Positions 8,343 through 16,095 of a DNA stretch of 64,000 nucleotides are shown one piece after another (the first letter of the stretch is position 1; each line of letters starts with the position of its first letter). The stretch spans positions 186,001 to 250,000 of the forward strand of contig JAWKZI010000002.1 in NCBI GenBank assembly GCA_041396045.1, given 5' to 3'. This stretch comes from SHZI01 sp041396045 (lineage in GTDB: Bacteria > Pseudomonadota > Gammaproteobacteria > Steroidobacterales > GCA-2729495). The notes beneath the pieces were generated by a model. That model saw nothing but the letters and a program-made list of their open reading frames with translations. It had not been told where the DNA came from and did no database searches. The position numbers were made by a program, and so were the translations under genes.

Positions 8343-9442
8343 TGAACACGAGTCGCATGATCCTGCTTAATCCTGGCCCGGTAACGTTGACAGATCGTGT
8401 TCGGGCCGCACTGACCAGGGGTGACTGGTGTCATCGCGAACGTGAATTTGCCGATCTCATTCAGGACATCAATCAGCGTCTGGCCGCCGTACATCCCGGC
8501 ATGGCCGACAGTTTCCGGGCTGTCACGCTGGCCGGTTCCGGCACCAGTGCGGTAGAGGGGATGCTGGCGACATTTGCTCCTGACAGTACAACCACCCTGG
8601 TGGTTGCCAATGGCGTTTACGGTGAGCGTATGGCACGCATGCTGGAGGTGCATGGCAAACCTCACCGTGTACTGGCGCATGGCTGGACTGAAGCGATCGA
8701 TGTGGACCGGGTGCGTCAGCACCTGGAAACCGACGCTGCCATCACCCATCTGGCAGTGGTTCATCACGAGACCACCACCGGCCGGCTGAATGACTTGAAC
8801 GAGATAGGCAATCTTTGTCGCCAGTTCAACGTCACACTCCTGCTGGATGCGGTCAGCAGTTTTGGTGCCGAGCAGATTTCTGCCGGCACCTGGGAACTGG
8901 GTGCGCTGGCCGGTACAGCCAACAAGTGCCTGCATGGTGTCGCAGGACTGTCCTTCGTTCTGGCGCGGAATACCCTGTGGTCGTCGCCAGCCTTTCGGGC
9001 TGGCAGCCTCTATCTGGATTTGCGCGGCTATTACGCGGGCCAGCATCGCGATGGCTTTTCGCCATTCACCTTGCCGGTACAGATCGCCTTTGCACTCCGC
9101 GAAGCACTGCTTGAGCATGCCGAAGACGGCGGCTTCGAAGTGCGCCGGCAATTGTATGGTGCCCGTGCCGCAACCATCGGCGCCACGCTCCGCGCCAGTG
9201 GAGTCGCCACGCTGCTGCCGGCTGCGGACTATTCGTCGGTGTTGTGGTCGTGGCTGCTACCTTCTGATCAAGGTTACGAGCGGTTGCACACGGCACTGAA
9301 GAAGGAGGGCTTTGTCATTTACGCGGGGCAGGGCGACCTGGGTGCACGGATTTTCAGGATTGCACACATGGGTGACATACGACCGGACGATCTGCAGCGG
9401 TTGTGTGCTGCGCTGACCACAATCCTGGGTAACCGGTCGTGA
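8342..9442 (+). CDS. phnW: 2-aminoethylphosphonate aminotransferase
   Basis: PLP-dependent class V aminotransferase, 366 aa. In this setting it would aminate phosphonoacetaldehyde to 2-aminoethylphosphonate. Seen: MILLNPGPVTLTDRVR at the N-terminus, HHETTTGRLNDL, PLP-ring Asp169 in LLLDAVSSFGAE and Schiff-base Lys195 in AGTANKCLHGVAG. These match the PhnW family. PhnW is known from catabolism, but sitting directly behind pepM and ppd with overlapping start (8342) and stop (GTGA with the next gene) indicates the biosynthetic direction here. Confidence 0.92.
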   Translation: MNTSRMILLNPGPVTLTDRVRAALTRGDWCHREREFADLIQDINQRLAAVHPGMADSFRAVTLAGSGTSAVEGMLATFAPDSTTTLVVANGVYGERMARMLEVHGKPHRVLAHGWTEAIDVDRVRQHLETDAAITHLAVVHHETTTGRLNDLNEIGNLCRQFNVTLLLDAVSSFGAEQISAGTWELGALAGTANKCLHGVAGLSFVLARNTLWSSPAFRAGSLYLDLRGYYAGQHRDGFSPFTLPVQIAFALREALLEHAEDGGFEVRRQLYGARAATIGATLRASGVATLLPAADYSSVLWSWLLPSDQGYERLHTALKKEGFVIYAGQGDLGARIFRIAHMGDIRPDDLQRLCAALTTILGNRS

Positions 9443-10223
9443 GCAATACCGATGAACCCGCGGCAGCCGGCAAGGTCCGATCAGCGGTAATCCTCGCGGC
9501 AGGTCGCGGTACCCGCCTGACCGGGCTTATCGGCAACTATCCGAAGGGCTTTCTCAAGCTGGGTGAGCGATCCATTGTCGAGGAGTCGATCGATCGCCTG
9601 GTGCAGGCCGGGATTCACGACGTCGTGATTGTTACCGGTCACTGTGCGCCACATTACGAGGCACTGGCGCAGCGTTATCCCGGTTTGCTACGGACGATTC
9701 ACAACCCACGATTTGCCGATTCCGGGAGCATGTACTCGTTGTATTGCGCGCGGCAGTTGGTCGGGCCCATTCCTCCTGCTGGAATCAGACCTGGTGTATG
9801 AACCGCGCGCGCTGACCCACCTGCTGGAACACCCGGCGGCCGATGCCATTCTGATTTCCGGGGCTACGGATGCCGGAGATGAGGTCTACGTCGAAGTGCG
9901 GGAGGGTGTCTTGCTCGACATGTCGAAGCACCGGGAACGACTCGGCAGTGTTGCCGGTGAACTGGTTGGCATAGGCAAAATTTCAGCTGCCCCTGTACGC
10001 CAGGATGTGTGGTATCAGAGCGGGCTTTCACAACCTCACTGCTTTACGACTACGAAACGGATTGTCTGGTTGCCGCAGCCCGGCAGCAGTCAGTGGCTTG
10101 CCCGCTGATTCCGGACCTGGTGTGGGGTGAGATTGATGATGCTGCGCATCTGGATCGAGTGCGCACCATGGTGTATCCCGAAGTACCAACCACCGGGCAT
10201 GCATGGCCGGGGCTGCGCTATGA
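9439..10223 (+). CDS. nucleotidyltransferase, probable CTP:phosphonate cytidylyltransferase (frameshifted)
   Basis: Likely activates 2-aminoethylphosphonate (or its hydroxy form) as a CMP conjugate. The N-terminal loop AVILAAGRGTRLTGLIG, then YPKGFLKLGERSIVEESIDR, carries the complete GxGxR pyrophosphorylase signature, unlike the domain fused to PepM. Start GTG 9439 overlaps the aminotransferase stop. The frame shifts near 9772 into FLLLESDLVYEPRALTHLLE and again near 10010 into RAFTTSLLYDYETDCLV, ending with LVWGEIDDAAHLDRV. The true stop is uncertain (10223 or 10228 if one more base is missing), because the last frame reads on into the next small gene. PntC/LicC-type cytidylyltransferases are the nearest known relatives; nucleotide preference is inferred. 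Confidence 0.8.
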
Positions 10224-10231
10224 TATAGCGC
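10215..10231 (+). other. short perfect hairpin before small membrane-protein gene
   Basis: GCGCTAT-GAT-ATAGCGC: a 7-bp perfect stem with a 3-base loop, ending two bases before the ATG at 10234 and overlapping the presumed end of the nucleotidyltransferase. There is no T-tract, so it is not a classical terminator. It could cover the ribosome site of the small gene or be a protein-binding site. The function is a guess. Confidence 0.35.
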
Positions 10232-10233
10232 CA

Positions 10234-10593
10234 ATGAACGGTAGTCGAATTCCCGCGGTACGTCTGGCGCTTTTTTCTGCTCTGGCTGGTCTTGCCCCGG
10301 ACGCTCACGCTTATCTGGATCCCAGCACCGGCAGCATGATTCTGTCAGCCATTGTCGGTATTTTCGCGATGGCCCTTACGGTGAAGACCTACTGGTACAA
10401 GCTGAAACGGCTTGTCTCGGGTCAGGGGCATCGTCATGGCGCCGGTGCCAGTGAGGGTCGTCACGAGTCGCCAGATTCGCGACGCGAGGATCCAGCCCCA
10501 AGATCATTCGCTTCAAGATCATTCGCCCCAGGAGCATTCCATGGATTCGCCTGGCAATCAGATGAACCCCGGTTCACGGCGTTCATAAGCTGA
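10234..10593 (+). CDS. small membrane protein with AYLDPSTGSM motif
   Basis: Short protein of up to 119 aa. It has an N-terminal hydrophobic segment (PAVRLALFSALAGLAPDAHA), then AYLDPSTGSMILSAIVGIFA, a second membrane helix, and a basic juxtamembrane stretch VKTYWYKLKRL. From memory, small proteins with YLDPGTGSM are common next to capsule and phosphonate gene sets; their function is unknown to me. The C-terminal 50 residues are low-complexity and include a repeated RSFAS element, so the real protein may be shorter if an indel is present. It lies between the nucleotidyltransferase and the CDP-glycerol-type transferase, suggesting a helper in polymer assembly at the inner membrane. Confidence 0.6.
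   Translation: MNGSRIPAVRLALFSALAGLAPDAHAYLDPSTGSMILSAIVGIFAMALTVKTYWYKLKRLVSGQGHRHGAGASEGRHESPDSRREDPAPRSFASRSFAPGAFHGFAWQSDEPRFTAFIS
10499..10526 (+). repeat. two tandem 15-bp repeats
   Basis: CAAGATCATTCGC occurs at 10499-10511 and 10514-10526, a 15-bp period encoding (R)SFAS-SRSFA in the C-terminus of the small membrane protein. A third, degenerate copy (GGAGCATTCC) follows. Probably slippage-prone low-complexity coding DNA. Confidence 0.6.
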
Positions 10594-10627
10594 TCCGCCG
10601 GACGGAGCGATTCCCGGTTGTATTCCG

Positions 10628-11748
10628 ATGTCCTGGTGGCACGAGTGGCGTGAGTACCGACGTTTCCAGCGCACTGCGCGTGCTTCACGCCGAATCGTAT
10701 TCCTGTCGGAAAGTACCCAGGACTGGCATCACTTTGCGCCGGTCATCCGGCATCTGACCGACGTGCTTGGCGAGTCGGTGCTGTACGTCAGTTCCGAAGT
10801 TGCCGATCCTGGCCTTCATCAAACGTCACCGCTGATTCAGGGCTTCTGTGTGGGCAGTTGGCTTCGGCGTATCCTTTTTCTGTCCAGAAGCTGGATGCCG
10901 ATGTACTGGTCACGCAAATACTCGATTTGGCAACCTGGAACTGAAGCGCTCCATTCATCCGGTTCATGTGGTTTACATGTTTCATTCATTGATCCAGTAC
11001 GCACATGGCTGATCGCGCCAACTCCTTTGACAGCTACGACACGATTCTCTGTGCGGGCCCACACCAGATGCGGGAGATTCGCCGGCGTGAAGAACTTCAT
11101 GATCTGAAGCCGAAGCAGTTGCTGCCGCATGGTTATGGTCGCCTGGAAGACTTGCTGGCCAATCGGCGTGAGCCTCCGGCAATCCATGGTGATAGCGATA
11201 TTCATGTGCTTGTGGCGCCGTCGTGGGGGGAGCAGACCATTCTGCCGGTCTGTGGTGGGCCGTTGGTGGCAACGCTGCTGGAGGCGGGATTCCGGGTGAC
11301 GTTGCGCCCTCACTCCAGACGCGGTGGATGACTCCCCCGGGTTATCGACGACATCGTGGAGCAACATCGTGCCAATCCCCGCTTCCGGTTGGTTGAGGCG
11401 ATGGGTGGAGGCGACTCACTGTTCGATTCACATGTGATGATTACCGACTGGTCGGGCGCCGGCCAGGACTACGGCCTGGGTCTGGAGAAGCCGGTGCTCT
11501 ACATCGATGTGCCCGAAGGCCCGCAATGACACCCCTGGACAGAACTCGGGATGGAGCCGTTCGAGTCCTTCGTGCGCACCAGAATCGGTACCGTGTTGCC
11601 GCCAGCCGAAATTGCCCGTGTGTCCGATCGTATCCGGACGTTACTCGCCGATGCTCCACAATTCCGGGCAGCCCTTCCGGCTCTGCGCCGCGACTGGGTC
11701 TATAACCTTGGCAACAGTGGCGCGGCAGGTGCAAAGCCATTGCGATGA
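10628..11748 (+). CDS. CDP-glycerol glycerophosphotransferase-like transferase (frameshifted)
   Basis: Resembles TagB/TagF-type enzymes that move a phospho-alcohol from a CDP donor to a wall or surface polymer. Start ATG 10628 (MSWWHEWREYRRFQRTARAS, then RRIVFLSESTQDWHHFAPVI). It continues in other frames with VVYMFHSLIQYAH, YDTILCAGPHQMREIRRREE, LVAPSWGEQTILPVCGGPLV, VMITDWSGAGQDYGLGLEKP and a C-terminus ending at 11748. The pattern of SWG..., a late histidine and D(W)SG...EY/DY is typical of the family. Breaks lie near 10855, 10905-10990, 11325 and 11535; one is a C5 run where C6 restores the frame. In this neighbourhood the donor could be CMP-aminoethylphosphonate rather than CDP-glycerol; that is inference. 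About 370 aa. Confidence 0.72.
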
Positions 11749-11776
11749 TTGCCCGTAAACAACAGGCGTCAGCCGC

Positions 11777-13667
11777 GTGAAGCGCCGCGAACTGTATCGG
11801 TGGGCAGGTTGGTTCTGTGCTGCCAATGCCGGCCTGTATCTGCTGGTAGCCCTTCGCTATCTGCCACTGTGGTCGTTTCCCTCCTGGTCACAGCCGCACG
11901 CCTGGGAGGTGGGATGATTTATGTTCCGCTCGTCATGGCCGGGCACTCGGCGGTATTGGCCATCGCTTTGCCGTTTCTGATTCTGGCGCCCTTGATAGCG
12001 ATCTTGCCATCACGATCACTGATCACGTCGGTCGCGGTCCTCATCTGCACCGTCGGACTCACGTTGCTGGTGCTGGATACCAATCTGTTTGTCGAACCCG
12101 CTTTCACTTGAGCCTGGTCATGGCCACGCTGTTTACCCGTACCACATGGGTCTTTAGCGCCATCATTCTGGTCATCGGCCTGATCTTTGAAGCCGTTCTG
12201 GCCGGCAGCATATGGCGGTGGCTCGCTGTCCGGCAATCCGGATCCCGGCCCAGGAAGGCTGGCCCGTGGATTGCAGTCGCACTGACGCTGTGGACAAGCA
12301 GTCAGGGACTGCATATCTGGGCAGATGCCGTGGGCTACAGCCCCGTGACGGGCTTTACTGCCATGTTGCCGCTCTACTACCCGGTACACGCCAAAGGCAG
12401 GCTTGAGCGACTCGGTTGGCTGGATCCTGATCGTGTGCAGGAGGCCCACCTGTTGCGCGAGAGTTCGGTGAGTGCCTCCGGGGAAATCAATTACCCGCTG
12501 CACCCGCTCCAGTGCCCGGTGCCCGAAACGCGGGACCCGGACGAATCGCTGCATGTGGCCTCGAGTGTGCCTTCAAATGGGCCCTTGAATGTGGTGTGGG
12601 TACTTATAGACGCGCTTCGTCCGGATGCAATTGATGCGGTAACCACACCTGCGCTGGCGAACTTTTCAGCCGACGGCCAGGTCTTCGCCAATCACTGGAG
12701 CGGTGGCAATTCATCCCGCATGGGGCTGTTCTCGATGTTTTACGGCCTGCCGGGAACCTACTGGCACGACTTCTACAACAACCAGCGGCCACCCGTGCTG
12801 ATGGATGAATTCCGACGCCATAACTATGCGTTGATGACCTCCAGTGCCGTCGGCTACGGGAGTCCGACCCTGATCGATCGCACGGTGTTTGCCGGTGTGA
12901 CCGGACTGAATCCGGAATCAGATCAGGGTGGCGTGGTGAAGAACCGGCAGGTAACAGCGGATTGGCTTGACTGGCTGGCAAAGCGTCAAAGGTCTGCTGA
13001 TGGCCAGCAGCCGTTCTTGGCATTCCTCTACTACGACCCGCCACTGATGTCAGAGGATGATGTGGACGCAGCTGGTGTCAAGCGCCTGCCGGACGATAGT
13101 CGGTATACGGGCAAGGAGAAGGCGCGCCGGCTATGGCAAAGATATCGGCGCGGCGTGCATCTGGTCGATGGCGAAATGGCCCGTGTGCTCGATTCGCTCA
13201 AGGCGGCGGGTCTCGATGACAACACCCTGGTTATCATCAGTAGCGATCACGGCTATGAATTCGATGATCTGGGGCTTGGTTACTACGGGCATGCAAGCAA
13301 TTTTGGCCAGTATCAACTGCGCGCCACGCTCATGATGCACTGGCCGGGTCGCCCGCCACAGGTTTTCAGGAATCGCAGCTCACATTTCGATCTGCCGGCG
13401 ACCCTGTTAGAGGGCCTGTTCCACTGCTCGAACCCGCCATCGGACTATAGTGTGGGCCACAACCTGTTTGACGGTATGTCATGGGACTGGATCATTGCGG
13501 CCAGCTATGTCGCCCACGCGATCGTGCAACCGAACCGGGTGATGGTTTCAGAACCTGGCGGCTTTGCCGAGGTGCTGGGTCCGGATTACCGGCCGCCGGC
13601 AAACGGGCGTCTTGACGCGGCATTGATTGAGGAGTCGCTGCGTGCGATGCGCAGATTCTACCGGTAG
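11777..13667 (+). CDS. YejM/PbgA-like inner-membrane alkaline phosphatase superfamily protein (frameshifted)
   Basis: DUF3413 membrane domain followed by a periplasmic sulfatase/alkaline-phosphatase fold, about 630 aa. The N-terminus reads KRRELYRWAGWFCAANAGLY from GTG 11777, then shifts frame near 11905 and again near 12105. Several transmembrane helices and a GLTLLVLDTNLFV segment match E. coli YejM. From 12590, VVWVLIDALRPDAIDAVTTP opens the enzyme fold; GGNSSRMGLFSMFYGLPGTY holds the presumed nucleophile, and ISSDHGYEFDDLG plus YGHASNFGQYQLR are metal-ligand regions. The SDHG metal site, degenerate in E. coli YejM, is intact here, so catalysis is plausible. YejM controls LPS synthesis via LapB in E. 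coli; beside phosphonate genes this copy may instead act on a phosphonate- or phosphate-modified lipid. Confidence 0.85.
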
Positions 13668-15273
13668 GGCAACTGCCCGCTCGTTGCTGATAGTGCTTTG
13701 CGCCGTGCTTGGCGCCATCAGTCAGTTCCACCCCGGAACGGCTTCAGCGGCTGCCGTGCCGCTGGTCAGTGACCGCGAGCAGGTGTTGATCAACCTTCGC
13801 GGGGGCTTGCCCGGACGCTGGGAAAGCTGTCACTCCACGTGCAGTGCTGGCGACGAACCGCAGACGTTACTGGGTCCGGTAGCAGGCCAGGCCCGTTTGG
13901 CCTGGGATGTGGCCGGGGACGACGAAGCCGGGCGCGAACTCGACAATCTGGAGTATGAGCCGGTACTCCGTCGCGCCAATCGGGCAACCACGGTTATTCT
14001 GACTTCCCTGAGGCCTTTCCGCGGCATACGCCTGATCCATCGCTATCGACTGGATCAGGATGGTCGAGTGCTGTTCGCGTCCTTGCAGATGCCGCCGGGC
14101 GCCCGACTCAAACTCGTCGGCGGTCCGGCACTGGCTGGCACGCCACTGGATGGGCTGGCGAGTGTCTACAGTCGGGTGCGGGCTGTCACCATCAACGCTA
14201 CCGACCAGATTGATATCACGGCAGAGGCCACTGACAACGGCTCGGTCGCACCTTCCACCACCTTGCCTGCTGGCGAATGGACAGGCATTCGTGGTCGCTT
14301 CTGGACCATCCTGTTGCAGGCCGGATCTCCGCTTCAGCAGTACCGCCCGGATGTGACGCATGACAGGGCGACGGAGGCAGGCGCGGCAGATCAGGTGGGC
14401 GTAACCCTCGGACGAGAGGGTGGTCACGGCGGTATTGTCGAACTGCGGGTGTATGGCGGGCCCATTGCGGCGGCTGATCTGCAACGGGTGGCGCCTGAAC
14501 TGGGCAACATGCTCTATGCCGGATTGTGGCAGTGGCTGCGGGTACTTGCTACGGGCCTTCGCCATCTTCTGGAATTCTGGCAAGGCCTGGTCGGCAACTG
14601 GGGCCTGGCTATCGTGCTGCTGTCGCTGTCGGTAAAGTTCCTGATGTGGCCGCTGACGTGGGTCGCCGAGCGATGGCAGGCGGATGTCAATCGAAAGCAG
14701 AGCCTGCTGGCCCCGGAACTGGCGGCCGTCAAGCGGGAGCTCAAAGGGGAGGCGGCCCACAACCGTACGCTGGAGATATACCGGCAACACGGCGTGAGTC
14801 CGCTTTATACATTCAAGAGCCTGGCTGGATTTCTGGTGCAGATTCCGGTGTTCATTGCCGCCTTCGACATGCTGGGCGAGCACATCGGGCTGAGCGGCGC
14901 GCGTTTTCTGTGGGTGCCTGACCTGGCACTTCCTGATCGTGTTTTGGCATTGCCACTGGCGATACCTGGTCTGGGTGGGTATCTGAATCTGCTGCCAGTG
15001 CTGATGGCAGTTCTGTCGACAGGTGCTGCCTACCTGCAAGAGGATCCCAGCCTGGCACCCGCGTTACGCAGAGCCCAGCGATGGCGTCTCTATGCCATGA
15101 CCGGTGTGTTCTTCCTGCTCCTTTATGCGTTTCCTGCCGGGATGGTTCTGTACTGGACCACAAACAATTTTCTGCATCTGCTGAAGATGCTGTTCAGTCA
15201 CATTTCTGGACGGTCCGCCGCAGGGGTACCTGCAGTGGCGCCTTCAGGCGCGATTGATATCGATCGCGCCTGA
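13642..15273 (+). CDS. YidC/Oxa1-family membrane protein insertase, accessory paralogue
   Basis: Membrane insertase-like protein of about 543 aa. It has a signal/anchor segment (SLLIVLCAVLGAISQ) and a large periplasmic beta-rich domain to roughly residue 290. A YidC core follows: WQGLVGNWGLAIVLLSLSVK, a cytoplasmic loop with WQADVNRKQSLLAPELAAVK, SPLYTFKSLAGFLVQIPVFI, and the last helix LYWTTNNFLHLLKMLF. The conserved Arg of the hydrophilic groove seems replaced by Lys (LSVKFLMWPLTWVAE). I prefer GTG 13642, with a GAGGAG element 7 bases upstream, over TTG 13627. It overlaps the end of the YejM-like gene. The usual yidC neighbours (rpmH, rnpA, mnmE) are absent, so this is probably a dedicated second copy serving the surface-polymer locus. 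Confidence 0.85.
   Translation: MRCADSTGRATARSLLIVLCAVLGAISQFHPGTASAAAVPLVSDREQVLINLRGGLPGRWESCHSTCSAGDEPQTLLGPVAGQARLAWDVAGDDEAGRELDNLEYEPVLRRANRATTVILTSLRPFRGIRLIHRYRLDQDGRVLFASLQMPPGARLKLVGGPALAGTPLDGLASVYSRVRAVTINATDQIDITAEATDNGSVAPSTTLPAGEWTGIRGRFWTILLQAGSPLQQYRPDVTHDRATEAGAADQVGVTLGREGGHGGIVELRVYGGPIAAADLQRVAPELGNMLYAGLWQWLRVLATGLRHLLEFWQGLVGNWGLAIVLLSLSVKFLMWPLTWVAERWQADVNRKQSLLAPELAAVKRELKGEAAHNRTLEIYRQHGVSPLYTFKSLAGFLVQIPVFIAAFDMLGEHIGLSGARFLWVPDLALPDRVLALPLAIPGLGGYLNLLPVLMAVLSTGAAYLQEDPSLAPALRRAQRWRLYAMTGVFFLLLYAFPAGMVLYWTTNNFLHLLKMLFSHISGRSAAGVPAVAPSGAIDIDRA
15244..15273. repeat. 30-bp near-perfect palindrome spanning two convergent stop codons
   Basis: The sequence is self-complementary across 30 bases apart from one mismatched pair (T at 15255). 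It starts with TCA and ends with TGA, so the YidC-like gene (plus strand) and the metallo-hydrolase gene (minus strand) both terminate in it. They share almost the same last residues (GAIDIDRA and GAIDINRA). It would form a strong hairpin in either transcript and may act as a bidirectional terminator, although there is no T-run. Confidence 0.7.
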
Positions 15274-16095
15274 GCTGTTACCATGAGGCGCTCCTATTGC
15301 AGAGGAGCGCCTTGTACGTTGCCGGATGGCGGTGGCGTGAGCCTCATGCGCGTCGCGGGGCGATGGCAGGTTGAGGCGGTCTCCAGGCCGTGCCACGCGC
15401 AGCCCGGCCCTTGCCAGTTCATCGCCATCGGCGGCCGACGCATAGTGATACACGACCATCTGCCGGTGGATCCCGGCGTCATATTCGCGGAGCAGGTCGG
15501 GTAATCCCGTGTGCGAAGGATTGCCCTCAAGATCGCAGTCGTGAATCAGGGGCATCTGGCCGTCGGCGTACCGGGCAACGATCTCCGGTATGGGGCGTGT
15601 GTCGCCGGTGAACAGAAAGCTGCCAGGCAGGCAGATTCCAAAGGCAGTTTCCGGAACGTGGTGGCGAACCGGAAAGACATCGAACCAGAGGTTTGCATGC
15701 CAGAATCCGTAGTTCAGCGGAACCATTTCGAAGGCGTCCCAGAAATTGGCGGTTCCTTCGGCAACCACGTTCGGATACTCAGCCACGCGGCCCTGCAGCA
15801 GTGATACCAGCATTGCCGGAACAAACAACCGCGTACGCGGGAGACCGGCTTTGCCGAAGTAGTTGATGACAAACAGGCGTTCCAGCCCGGCGACATGATC
15901 CATGTGGACGTGAGTAATAAATATCGCCGGCGGTGGCTGGCCGTAGTGCACCAGGCAGGCCGACAAAGCCTCCTGACCACAGTCGATCATCAGCAGCGGC
16001 GCATCGTCACGCTCAAGCATGACGCTGGCTGAACCAAGTTGCAGGGCAGACGATGCGTCGCCAACACCCAGAAAGTGCAGATTCCAGTCGGTCAC
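15244..16095 (-). CDS. metallo-beta-lactamase-fold hydrolase, RNase Z-like
   Basis: Zinc-dependent hydrolase of the RNase Z/ElaC-like branch, up to 283 aa. Seen: HFLGVGDASSALQ N-terminus, ITHVHMDHVAGLE (the HxHxDH metal motif, about residues 60-66), LFTGDTRPIPEIV with a metal Asp, and HDCDLEGNPSHTGLPDLLRE with a late His. Start ATG overlaps the stop of the permease gene (ATGA), so the two form one operon. The last 35 residues after LNLPSP look unrelated and run through two hairpins; one indel would give an earlier stop at 15294. RNase Z itself and PhnP-like cyclic phosphodiesterases belong to the same fold. No evidence fixes the substrate. Confidence 0.8.
   Translation of the reverse strand: MTDWNLHFLGVGDASSALQLGSASVMLERDDAPLLMIDCGQEALSACLVHYGQPPPAIFITHVHMDHVAGLERLFVINYFGKAGLPRTRLFVPAMLVSLLQGRVAEYPNVVAEGTANFWDAFEMVPLNYGFWHANLWFDVFPVRHHVPETAFGICLPGSFLFTGDTRPIPEIVARYADGQMPLIHDCDLEGNPSHTGLPDLLREYDAGIHRQMVVYHYASAADGDELARAGLRVARPGDRLNLPSPRDAHEAHATAIRQRTRRSSAIGAPHGNSSGAIDINRA
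15286..15312. terminator. inverted repeat between convergent genes, probable terminator hairpin
   Basis: AGGCGCTCCT (15286-15295) and AGGAGCGCCT (15303-15312) form a perfect 10-bp stem with a 7-base loop, just downstream of the YidC-like stop. A T-run is lacking on the plus strand. Together with the palindrome at 15244-15273 it probably ends the phosphonate-side transcript. It overlaps the putative tail of the metallo-hydrolase, whose real stop may be at 15294 in another frame. Confidence 0.5.

Noticed and set aside
13867..15039. Long minus-strand ORF (390 aa) opposite the YidC-like gene
   Set aside because: Translation is low-complexity (Gln/Arg/His-rich) and the plus strand encodes a clear YidC/Oxa1 core.
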